Shown here: in pieces, positions 1 to 10,264 of the stretch
Layout of the letters: the number at the start of each line of letters is the position of its first letter
Position numbering within the stretch: position 1 is the stretch's first letter
DNA from: Delphinapterus leucas
Taxonomy: Eukaryota; Chordata; Mammalia; Artiodactyla; Monodontidae
Assembly (NCBI RefSeq): GCF_002288925.2
Contig: NW_022098001.1
Coordinates: 15,624,181 to 15,688,180 of the forward strand
Direction: 5' to 3'
DNA length: 64,000 nucleotides
The notes under the pieces: generated by a model
The model's input: the letters and a program-made list of their open reading frames with translations, nothing else
What the model was told of the DNA's origin: nothing
Databases searched by the model: none
Position numbers and translations under genes: made by a program

Positions 1-47
1 AGGGCTCTGGAGGCCATCATGAAAGTTACCTCTATCTCTGTGGGCCT

Positions 48-527
48 TGTAGTGCTTTGAATGGTGGCCTCCAAAAAGTTATGCTCACATCCTAATTCCT
101 GAAATCTATGGATGTTATCTTATTTGGAAAAAGCATCATTGCAAATGTAAGTCAAGGATCTTGAGATAAAGAGATCATCTTGGATTATGTGGTGTGCCCT
201 AAATCCTTAGGATGTCCTTATGAGAGAAAGGCAGGGGGAGATTTGAGACAGGAGGAAGGACACAGAGGATAAGGCAATGTGAAGACACAGAAGAGATTGG
301 AATGATACGGCCACAGCTACAGGAAGTCGGGAAATGCCAGTGGCCACCAGAAGCTGGAAGAGGTAAGGAAGGGTTCTCCCCAGAGCCTCCTGAGGGAGTG
401 TGGCTTGCTGGATACCTTGATTTTGGACTTTCAGCCTGCAGGACTGTGAGAAAATAATTTTTATTGTTTTAAGCACCAGGTTTGTGGTATAATTTGTTAT
501 ATATAATGGCCACAGGAAACTAATACG
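48..527 (+). mobile_element. MLT1-like LTR (ERVL-MaLR), solo, decayed
   Basis: The segment opens with TGTAGTGCTTTGAATGG and a 'cctccaaaaagttatg' block. It then has the phrases typical of MLT1 LTRs in order: an 'atcttatttggaaa' block, 'gtccttatgagag', 'ccaccagaagctggaagagg', 'ccttgattttggactt', 'actgtgagaaaataa' and the 3' end 'gaaactaatac'. No internal retroviral sequence is seen on either side, so it is read as a solo LTR. Family membership rests on remembered consensus phrases. The exact subfamily is not certain. Confidence 0.75.
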
Positions 528-2039
528 GGAACGTTTAACTCCTATGCTTCCTATATACCAAAATAAAAAGAACAGCGTGCCATGTAGAACATGGTCTAGC
601 TTGCTCATCCTCCATGTCTCATTCTGCACTCACATGAGGTCATAAACACACTGGGAGGTGACAGAAAAGATGGAGCAAATAGTTCTAAATTCCAAACATG
701 TGAGGAAAGAGAGGAACCATTTCTAATGGCATGCTTACCACGATATCTCTCCTTGTTCCTTTTTACTTGCCTCCTGTCCACCATTTTGGCCTTGGGAAGA
801 GGAGGGCAGGTGAGACACAGGAAGAGGAAAGCATTAACAGGAAGCAAGAAATAAGCTGAAAATAGTAAAGACTCTTCTCTGACAAGAAAGTACAATTATG
901 GTAAATAGATGAAGAAACTGAAAAATAAATACACAAACAAAGAAAACAGATACAAATCTAGGATAGGTATAAATTAACAATGAGAAAGTAATGTGACTTT
1001 TTTTCACAACCTTAACATTTGATGAAGTAGGTAGATTATACAATCAAATTAGGAGACAAAATATTTCTATGTCTTTTGCCAAAGCTGCTGAAAAAAGAAA
1101 CACAACAGTGTGCATAACATCATTTAATTTTAAACAGTTTTTTTTTTTGTTGGTCTTGAACAGCCTGGAGTATATTGTTTTGGCCCTTATTGAAGTCAGA
1201 GACTTTGTTCTTGGTCCCTAGTTTCTGTTCTCTCTCTCTCTCTCTCTTTTGCCATACTTTTTAGGTGGGGTTCCTCAAGTTTCCCTTAAAGGGGATAAGT
1301 CTTCTTGATCTTATTTCTAGATCTCCTCAGTCAATTCAATTTAGGATGTTAGTTCAACAAATTAACTTGTCCCTTCACTAGTGTATTTTAGCTTTGGGCC
1401 CCTTGGATTTAAGTAGGTTACATATTGATGTTTTATTAGGAAACTTTGACTTCATAAAATAGCAGCCCTGTCCTCTAAAGTCTAAAGTAATGGAGGTTCC
1501 TCTCAGTGAAAAGAAATATATATCTAGACAACCCTGCATGCTCACTCAAGCTGGCTTATATCCAGGTGCCGTGAGGGGACTGGGAACATCTGAGGATGCA
1601 TCTAGATATTTGCTCAGACTGCAGCTACTGGTGAGGAAACTCTTGTCTTCTTTGGGTTAAGAAGAAGAAGGCAGTGCTCTCAAAGTGAAGATAGATTCAA
1701 TTTGCTTCAATTCAAACAGTTGTAGGAATAATTTGCTGAGTCGGCACATTGCAAATGGCTTTGTGGAATGCTCTCATGGGGACCACAGTTGCTCCAGAAG
1801 ACGTCTGCTCAAACTGCTCAACTGCCATGGCCTAAATCTGGATCTTCAGGTCTTCCTGATCTATCCACCATTTTTCTTTCCTTCACTAGGTCCCTCTGCA
1901 CACATTCTACTTTAACTAAGCCTAGCCAATTAACAGTGATGTCATGCTCCTGGGATTTTGTCAGAGACACCTTTCCCTTCATCCATGCCTCATTGAGATC
2001 CTAGTCATTTCAAGGTCATGCCTAATCCAAACCTCCCAA
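528..2039. other. No gene recognised; short CT microsatellite
   Basis: A/T-rich sequence without a recognisable gene. It holds a 10-T run near 1141 and a (CT)n tract at 1230-1247. Small frames at 1685-2004 overlap in two registers and show no family signature. Confidence 0.6.
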
Positions 2040-2275
2040 ACATAGCTACATACTTCCTCCTCAGCAGTCAAGCATGTCACACTGCTGGAACCTCTATCCT
2101 GGCCCTTCTCTCATCTGTCCTGATTCACAACTGATGCTATTTCTGACTCTCTCCTACTAAACGGTGACTTCCTGGGGACTTGAGTCTTACTCTTCTTTGT
2201 ATAACTCACAGTAACTGACAGGGGACTTTTTCTCTTGTATCTGTTCAATAAATATTATTTAATGAATTTAAAAAT
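2040..2275 (+). mobile_element. L2 LINE 3' end fragment (probable)
   Basis: The stretch ends with 'tgttcaataaatattatttaatgaattt'-like sequence, which resembles the L2 3' terminus (ctcaataaatatttgttgaa). It is preceded by a 'cttcctggggacttgagtct' block where L2 has its 'aagctccttgagggcaggga' block. It is divergent and short. Confidence 0.45.
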
Positions 2276-2514
2276 TCATAAGGAGCTTCTAGAGAAAAAT
2301 GTGATTTGGACAGTTATAAATAATTTTAATCTCTCAGAGTTGCTGGAGAGCCCTGAAGGAACAATTGCCTGGAATACCCAGAAATCAAGTAAATGTTTGA
2401 AAATTAAGAAAGCAATTCATTGTGCATAAGTATACAGACAAAAATGTTGGAATTAGCTCAGAATTTGCCTTGTGCAATTTACTATAGATGGTAAAACCAA
2501 AGATCATTGTTGCC

Positions 2515-3060
2515 AAACTCAATCGTTTGGAGTGTCTTGCTTGGGTTGTGGCAACAGTCTCCTAGCTGGTCTCCATCCTGCATGGTGTCTCCTTCAAGCC
2601 ACAGTCTTCACACAGGAATATTTAGAAAATAAAAAGGTGACCTTGCCTTGATCCTGCTGTCGGGATGATGTCCAGATGCTGTGGCCTGGCATGTAAGGCC
2701 TCTATGACCCTCCCTTGCTTGCCTTTCCAGTGATGTCTCTGTAGATCGTTCACACTCTCCTTTCAGATTCATTGCTTCTTTTCTGATTCCATGCTCTCTC
2801 AGGCCTCTGTTTCTCGGGGGATTTTTTTCCCCTGACTTTTCTCCTTCTTCTCATCTTCAAAATAATTCCTTCTTATCCTTTCAACTTAGTTGAAACAAAT
2901 TTTTCAGACTGAGTGTGCTCCATGTGCAAATGCTATCATAGCACCTTCTAGGACAGCGCTCTGTCCTACACTCTTTCCTAGTACTTGATGTCTTTTGTTT
3001 TTTTCCCTATAGAGGGCCAGGATTGCATCTTATAAGTCTGGAGCCTTGGGAATCCTTAGT
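2515..3060 (+). mobile_element. L2 LINE 3' region
   Basis: The phrases run in the order expected of sense-strand L2: 'caacagtctcctagctggtctcc', an 'ggatgatgtccagatgctgtggcctggcatgtaaggcc' block, 'gaccctcccttgcttgcctttccag', and a degraded tail. This corresponds to the region upstream of the L2 3' terminus. It is ancient and non-coding. Confidence 0.6.
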
Positions 3061-5079
3061 GCAGAGGAGCTGTTTTAGGCAATGATACAGATAAGTTTCC
3101 CCAGAAAGAACACATAGACTAAAGGGCATCAGGCTGAGAAAGGAGACCCAAGGAAGACCAGCTTTCACAGGGTCTGCAGAAGAAAAGTACCCACCAACGG
3201 AGACTAAAAAGGAAGAGGAGAGTCAGAGAAGAACCAGGTTTGGAATCCAAGGGATGAAAAAGCTTCACATTGAAAAAAGGTTCAGCTGTGTGAAATATTG
3301 TAAAGAGATCAAATTAAGTAAACACTGAAAGGTACTCATTGCATTTAGTGCTTCGGAGCTCAGTGGTGGCCTCCACAGTAGACCACAGGTCTTTTTCAAG
3401 GAATTAGAATGCACACAAACACTCTCTCACACCCAGATACATAACATGTGGTTTGGTTTAAGCCTTTGGGATGCCTAGGTTGGTATATTTACTATACTTT
3501 TGTCATGAGGGACATAGTCCAGGCTTGAAGCACAAAGAGATATTCGGTAAAAGTTGAAGGAGGATATATTTCTGTGCTTTGGATATGATTTTAATCCCAA
3601 CTCCTGTTGTATAGTATAATCTTATATACTTCATCAGATTCTCCAAACCTCACCTGCTTTCCAGGCCCTCAGCTGCTAATGAGACTGATTGGTTCTGTGT
3701 GGGCCTGTCCAGTTTTGCCACCTGAGGCTGGCCAGCTGTACCCCTGGGGTCTCTGGCTCCTCAGCCGTATCCAGGCTTGGATGCAGCAGGTCACTGCATC
3801 ACTGGGATGGGCTTTTTCAGCAGCCATTGAGGGAGTTGGGTGACCTGACTTGGAATTTGGGGAAGGAACTCCCTGTGTGGTGAAGCTGGGAGACTGAAGA
3901 TGGGAAGGAGCTGAATAGAAAGATTTACTCTCCTTCCTCCTTGAAGGGACTGCTTTGAGTAGCTTCTCTGCACAGCCCATCTGGAGACATCCCAGGTGGC
4001 TGAGTAGTTGCACCTGCTGAGCCACCAGCTGTGTGTATTTGTCGCTTTGGTAAAGCGGTGGTCAGTGCAGTGACACGCTGTGGCTTCCCAAACCTGCCCT
4101 GTCACATTCCCCTTTCATTAACTCTCACTGCCTCTGGACTCCACTTTTCAAATAAAGCACCCCTGTCCAGGTTCTGTTTCCAGGCTGAGACATTTATCTC
4201 CCATGTCACTAAGGATGCTGGTGATTGTGGCAATACCAACAGCAAAGCCCAGACTTTTCTAGTCAAGAACTGACCTGTCCTTTTCTTCCCAACCTCATGG
4301 CAATTGATAGAGCAAGGATGTCATGTGATTTGAATGACGTGAATAATTGGTCAGGGTTCATTTTGACTGATATCCTGCCTATTTTGCAAAATTTAGAAAA
4401 TTGGATTGAATAAAGAAATTATTGTTTATTTGGGGGACGAGAATGCAAGATCCACATGCCAGCTCATCACTACAGCACCAGGCTCTGACTTACTCTTCTT
4501 GGCTGCATATAGCAGGAGAATAGGACCATTCAAACACCAGGAAGAAGATGATTTTATTAAAACTCCACCAATCTACTGAGTCTTCCATCAGTTGGGCTCC
4601 ATCTGCACAGATGTGAAATTGTATTCTGTTGAAACAAGAGTCCTTTAGGTTAAAAGTAATAAATATTATCTTACTTAATTGAGAGGTTTTTAGGATTGTT
4701 TCATAGGCTTATGGCAACCCACCCTCTCCTCCCAAGAGGAAGAGTGAATGCAGATATCCTGGAGGAGAAGGAATAAATTAAGTGCTGGAATCTAGAGTGG
4801 ATCCCTTAGCAGCTGGACAAGAGCTGAGAGAGTGGGTGGGGATTCTGAAGAGGAATTGAGGGGAGAAAGTAAAACCAGTAAGTGCCAAATTCTATTTCTA
4901 GGAGTTTGGTTATGAAAGTTAGGATACATAGGATGGTTGCTTGAGGGAGAAGCTTTCATCCTTTTGTATTTTACTTTTTCAATATTGGGTTTACTTTGTC
5001 TATTTACATACTGAAGGGAAGGAACCATCCATTGAATTAGAGTGTTGCCACAAAGAGAAAATATTTCCCTTGTTATCCA
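3061..5079. other. No gene recognised
   Basis: Mixed-composition sequence without a repeat I can name. A minus-strand open frame of 166 codons (4792-5292) is the longest frame outside the L1s. Its translation shows no domain, signal peptide or repeated motif, its 3' part overlaps a probable MIR, and it is most likely chance. Confidence 0.5.
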
Positions 5080-5215
5080 GATGACTCTTGGGATCTCATG
5101 TGAGTTCTGAAATTTTATGGTCATTTTGCCTGGGCCTCGGTGTCCCTGATTTGTAAAATGAGGACACTGCACTAGGTGGTCTCCATGGTTGTTGGGACAG
5201 ATGGAAGTTTCATGT
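5080..5215 (+). mobile_element. MIR-like SINE fragment
   Basis: Contains 'cctcggtgtccctgatttgtaaaatgagga', which matches the MIR core 'cctcagtttcccc..tctgtaaaatg.gga', followed by 'gtggtctcc'. Divergent, with only the core readable. Confidence 0.45.
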
Positions 5216-5769
5216 GCATTCATTTGGCTGTGTAAGGCTGTGTTATGGGACCTGTATTGACTTATTTTCAAGTCCCTCGCTCTTTCTTCCATCTCTGAAT
5301 CTCACGGCAGAAATATGTAGTATATCACTGACCACGCTTATTCTAATGGCAAGGTTACCATTCTGAACACTGTATGTGAGGGAAACATTAGGGTGGGATA
5401 GTAACAAAAAATTAAAAGTAACAAAAGAATACTTTGAGAGATTGGTTGCACATACTCTAAAGTACTGATGTGCCCAAGGAAGATGATGGAAGTAAAGATA
5501 AGTAGAGGTTAGGCCAGCTGTAGACAGAGGGGGGATGGGAGAGAGGGAGAGAAAACTAATGACTTTACCATTGAAAGAAACATCAGGAGCCCCATGTTCT
5601 CTTCCTAGTTGGGCAAAGCTTTACTAACTCTTAGCCCTACCAGCCCTCTCTAAAATTAAAACTATCACACCTCCCTTTTGTCTCTCTGCAGCTTGGTGGG
5701 AAAGATATGCACAGCCTGTCTTACAAGTTTTTCTTGGTTCTTCTTGTTCATTGTCCCAAACAGTTTCTG

Positions 5770-5892
5770 TGACTGTTAGCTGATTGATTCTGCAATGCCT
5801 GGGGACACAAGTGAGATAGCCTCTTAAATAGGAGAAAAGCACCTATAATTTGGGTGAGTGGGGGTGGTAGGCCTACTAACTTGATTCTACTT
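5770..5892 (+). repeat. Divergent direct repeat, copy 1
   Basis: Shares an ordered series of blocks with 6840-6955: 'ctgtgac..ttagc', 'gggaca', 'tagcct', 'a.gagaaaa..acctat.atttgggt' and 'ctacta.ctt'. It may be an unnamed interspersed repeat or a local duplication about 1.07 kb apart. Confidence 0.55.
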
Positions 5893-6083
5893 TCTGAGAA
5901 CCTACAATCTATCAAGGACTGTGCCCCGAGCTCGTGCACAGCAGTGAACAAGACCACTGGGGTCCATGGAGCCTCCATCCTGGATCAGGCTTTCTCATGG
6001 GGACATGATCATGTATTCTGTATAATGTTAAGTAATTATTTCTCATTTTTTCATAGATGATTTAGAAGAATGATGAAGATTTT

Positions 6084-6360
6084 ATTCATTCAATGAACAA
6101 AATTTGTTGAACACCTACTGTGTATCAGTGAACTTTCAAGATGTTAGGGATAAAATACAGAACAAGGCAGAGCTCTGTTCTGCCTCTTCGGAGCTCGTGC
6201 TTGAGTGTGGAAAACAGAGATTGAGCATATAATTATATGTGGAGTGGTAAGTGTTATGAAGAAATAAAGAAGATTGAGAGGCCCACACAGGCAAGTATAA
6301 ATGGAAGGTCAGAGAGCAGTTGCTGAAGAGGTCATATTCAAGAAGCTTAGAGCTCATTCT
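6084..6360 (-). mobile_element. L2 LINE 3' fragment
   Basis: Begins with 'attcattcaatgaacaaaatttgttgaacacctactgtgt', the reverse of the L2 3' terminus. It continues with 'gggataaaatacagaacaaggcagagctctg' and 'aagtgttatgaagaaataaag', which fit antisense L2. Confidence 0.65.
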
Positions 6361-6839
6361 CAATTATCTGAGTTTGGAAAATGTAATGCATAGTAAAATT
6401 TTAATCTCTCATTTGACTTCCTACTCTTAGCTAGTATGACTATGAGTCATCTCTGTAATCAATTGCTGCTTATTAGGGAGCTACATCCTCATTTAAAAGT
6501 TAATATAAGCAAAACATTATTACAAAGGTAACTTTGGTACAAATAAATAAATAAAGGGTTCTAAAGACAAATACTATTTAAAAATTAACTGCTGTGTTCA
6601 GTTATCTGTGCCACTTTTTCTGAATATGGATAGTTGAGAACTGACTGTAAAATACTATTTCTAGCAGTCAATTGATCTCTTCTATAGATCAATTTTAATT
6701 TTATTATTTGTGCTTCATTCTTAAAGAGAGTTAATGTTTCCCAATTTACTTTGTTGTGTTTCAAATTAATCATATGCTATGACACTCTATGAAATCATTT
6801 CTGAAATTCTAGCTTGAGATACTAATGACTTACTTGCTG

Positions 6840-6955
6840 TGACCATTAGCAGACTGATGCTGCTAGGGACAGATAGACAATCAGGTAGCCTTTCAAATGG
6901 AAGAAAATACCTATGATTTGGGTAAATGGAAGAGGCTGGACTACTAGCTTCATTA
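6840..6955 (+). repeat. Divergent direct repeat, copy 2
   Basis: Second copy of the segment at 5770-5892. The best conserved stretch reads 'acctatgatttgggtaaatgg' here and 'acctataatttgggtgagtgg' in copy 1. This copy ends where the L1 nest begins. Confidence 0.55.
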
Positions 6956-6971
6956 AGACCTGATGCTTTGG
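6956..6971 (+). repeat. Target-site duplication of the L1 nest, left copy
   Basis: AGACCTGATGCTTTGG, 16 bp, is identical to 23741-23756. L1 sequence starts directly after it. Confidence 0.85.
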
Positions 6972-9248
6972 CCTTCTGACTAAAATCTGGAACAAGACAA
7001 AGATGCTTACTCTTACCACATCAATTCAACATAGTATTGGAAGTCCTAGCCACAGCAATCAGGCAAGAAAAAGAAATAAAAGATATCCAACTTGGAAGGG
7101 GAGAGGTAAAATTGTCATTACATGCAGATCACTAAGGGCTCCACACAAAAACTACAAATCTAATAAATGAATTCAGCGAAGTAGCAGGATACATGGTTAA
7201 CATTCAGAAATTGGTTGCATTTCTTTACAATAACAATGAAATATCAGAAAGAGAATGTAAAACAACAACAACAAAAATACCTTTTAACAATGCACCGAAA
7301 AAAAAAAAAAACCTGGGAATAAACCTGATCAAGGAGGTGAAAGACTTATATGCTGAGAAACATTATAAAAGGAAATAAGAGGATTCAAAGAAATGGAAAG
7401 ATGTCCCATGCTCTTGGATTGGAAGAATTAATATTGTTAAAATGGCAGTACTACCTAAAGCAATCTACAGATTTAATGTGATCCCTATCAAATTACCAAT
7501 GACATTATTCACAGAACTAGAATAAATAACCCAAAAACTTATACGGAACCATAGGACCAGAATTGCCAAAACAATCCGAGGATCAAAAGCAAAGCAGGAG
7601 GTATAACACTCCCAGACTTCAGACAATACTACAAAGCTACAGTAATCAAAACAGTGTTGTACTGGTACAAAAACAGACATATGGATCAATGGAAGAGAAT
7701 AGAGAGCCCAGAAATAAATCAACAAAGGAGGGAAGAATATAAAATGGGAAAAAGACAGTCTCTTCAACAAGTGCTGCTGGGAAAGGTGGACAGCTGCATG
7801 TAAATCAATGAAGTTAGAACACACCCTCACACCATGCACAAAAATAAACTCAAAATGGTTAAAGACTAAACATGAGACATGACACCATAAAACTCCTAGA
7901 AAAGAGCAAAGGCAAAATATTCTCTGGCATAAACCATACCAATCGTTTCTTAGGTCAGTCTTCCAAGGCAATAGAAATAAAAACAAAAATAAACAAGTGG
8001 AATCTAATCAAACTTACAAGCTTTTTGACAGCAAAGGAAACCATTAAAGAAAAAAAAATGAAAAGACAAGCTACAGAATGGGAGAAAATATTTGCAGATG
8101 ATGTGGCTGACAAGAGCTTAACCTCCAAAATATATAAACAGCTTATACAACTCAACAACAACGAAACAAATGAGCCAATCAAAAAATGGGCAGAAGGCCT
8201 TAATAGACATTTCTCCAAAGAAGACATACAGATAGCCAGTATGCACATGAAAAGATGCTCAACATCACTAATTATTAGAGAAATGCAAATCAAAACTACA
8301 GTGAGGTCACCTCACACCAGTCAGAATGGCCATCATCAAAATATCTACAAACGATAAAGACTGGGAGGGTGTGGAGAAAAGGGAACCCTCCTACACTGGT
8401 GGTGGGAATGTAAATTGGTACAGCCACTATGGAAACCAGTATGGAGGTTCCTTAAAAAACTAAAAATAGTGGATGGACCTAGAGTCTGTCATACAGAGTG
8501 AAGTAAGTCAGAAAAAGAAAAACAAATACAGTATGTTAACACATATATATGGAATCTAAAAAAAAAAAAAAAGGTTCTGAAGAACCTAGGGGCAGGACAG
8601 GAATAAAGACACAGATGTAGAGAATGGACTTGAGGACACGGGGAGGGGGAAGTGTAAGCTGGGACAAAGTGAGAAAGTGGCATGGACATATATACATTAC
8701 CAAATGTAAATAGATAGCTAGTGGGAAGCAGCCACATAGCACAGGGAGATCAGCTTGGTGCTTTATGAGCACCTAGAGTGGTGGGATAGGAAGGGTGGGA
8801 GGGAGATGCAAGAAGGAGGAGATATGGGGATATGTGTATATGTATAGCTGATTCATTTTGTTATACAGCAGAAACTAACACACCATTGTAAAGCAATTAT
8901 ACTCCAATAAAGATGTTTAAAAAAAAAAACAACTAAAAATAGAATTACCATATGATCCAGCAATCCCACTCCTGGGCATATATCTGGACATAATAATTCA
9001 AAAAGATACATGTACCCCTATGTTCATAGCAGTACTATTCACCATAGCTAAAACATGGAAACAACCTAAATGTCCATCGACAGATGAATGGGTAAAGATG
9101 TGGTACATATATACAATGGAATACTACCCAGCCATGTAAAAGAACAAAATAATGCCATTTGCAGCAACTAGAGATTATCGTACTAAGTGAAGTAAGTCAG
9201 AAAGAGAAAGAAAAATATCATATGATATCACTTATTTGTGGAATCTAA
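6972..9248 (+). pseudogene. L1 A ORF2 C-terminal remnant
   Basis: Remnant of the L1 endonuclease/reverse transcriptase, retaining only the part from the late RT domain onward. The longest open stretch (7872-8357, 161 codons) matches the ORF2 C-terminal third, with the block '[17 protein letters not shown]' shared with the minus-strand copies in this window. A poly(A) run near 7300, other frameshifts and a nested insertion make it non-functional. Confidence 0.85.
8470..8930 (+). mobile_element. L1 A2: short L1 3' end nested in L1 A
   Basis: Starts at the last codons of ORF2 ('ggatggacctagagtctgtc'). The ORF2 stop is at 8557-8559 in 'ggaatctaa'. It then has a 3' UTR and a poly(A) tail. It is flanked by a perfect 12-bp duplication AACTAAAAATAG (8458-8469 and 8931-8942), and L1 A resumes directly after the second copy. 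It is a typical strongly 5'-truncated insertion, younger than its host. Confidence 0.88.
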
Positions 9249-9560
9249 AATATGGCACAAATGAACCTATCTACAAAACAGAAACAGACTCACAGACATA
9301 AAGAACAGATTTGTGGTTACCAAGCGAGAGGAGGTGACAGAGAGGGATGGACTGGGAATTTGGGGTTTGTAGATGCAAACTATTAGATTTAGAATGAATA
9401 AACACCAAGGTCCTACTGTATAACATAGGGAACTATAACCAGTCTCCTGGGATAAACCATAATGGAAAAGAATATTAAAAAAAGAATGTATATATGTGTA
9501 AAACTAATTCACTTTGCTGTACAGCAGAGATTGGCACAACATTGTAAATCAACTATACTT

Positions 9561-9977
9561 TTTATTTTTAATAGATCTTTTTTTGAAGTATAATTGCTTT
9601 ACAATACCGTGTTAGTTTCTGTTGTACACTAAAGCGAATCAATCATATGCATACATATATCCCCATATCCCCTCCCTCTTGAGCCTCCCTCCCATCCTCC
9701 CTATCCTACTCCTCTAGGTCATCGCAAAGCACTGAGCTGATCTCCCTGTGCTATGCTGCTGCTTCCCACTAGCTAGCTATTTTACATTCAGTAGTATACA
9801 TATGTTGTTGCTACTCTTACATCGCCCTAGCCTCCCCCTCCCACCCTGTGTCCTCAAGTCCATTCTCTATGTCTACGTCTTTATTCCCGCCCTGCAACTA
9901 GGTTCATCGGTACCACTTTTCTTTTCTTTCTTTTTTTTTTTTACATTCCATATATAGGCGTTAGTGTATGGCATTTG
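9561..9977 (-). mobile_element. L1 a: 3' UTR fragment
   Basis: Minus-strand L1 3' end ('gaagtataattgctttacaataccgtgttag' on the plus strand) running to 'gtgtatggcatttg', near the ORF2/3' UTR boundary. It is then cut off by the T-rich tail of the next fragment. It lies tail to tail with L1 A. Confidence 0.8.
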
Positions 9978-10264
9978 GTTTTTTTTTAAATGATTTTTAA
10001 AATTTTTTATTGCAGTATAGTTGATTTACAATGTTGTGTTAGTTTCAGGTGTACAGCAAAGTGAATCAGTTTTACATATACATATATCCACTCTTTTTTA
10101 GATTCTTTTCTCATATAGGCCATTACAGAGTATTGAGTAGTGTTCCCTGTGCTCTACTGCAGGTCCTTATTAGTTATCTATTTTATATATAGTAGTGTGT
10201 ATATGTCAATCCCAATCTCCCAGTTTATCCTTCCCCCCTTTACCACCTGGTAATCATAAGTTTG
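9978..10264 (-). mobile_element. L1 b: 3' UTR fragment of another subfamily
   Basis: Starts with a poly(T)-like stretch, then 'gcagtatagttgatttacaatgttgtgttag' and 'tttcaggtgtacagcaaagtgaatcag', the 3' end of an older L1 subfamily. It ends at 'ctggtaatcataagtttg', where a further T-run begins. Confidence 0.78.

Larger units (their letters stand above)
6972..9560 (+). mobile_element. L1 A: 5'-truncated L1, ORF2 C-terminal half plus 3' UTR
   Basis: L1 sequence starts abruptly after the left target-site duplication, in the reverse-transcriptase part of ORF2 ('ctggaacaagacaaagatgc'). It runs through the C-terminal part to a stop-like 'ggaatctaa' at about 9240-9248. The 3' UTR follows to 'gtaaatcaactatactt'. 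The element is interrupted at 8470-8930 by another L1 tail. It has lost its poly(A) tail and meets a minus-strand L1 tail directly. It is old: the reading frame is broken many times. Confidence 0.9.

Noticed and set aside
4792..5292. 166-codon minus-strand frame
   Set aside because: Longest frame outside the L1s, but no domain, no codon signal and partial overlap with a MIR-like fragment.
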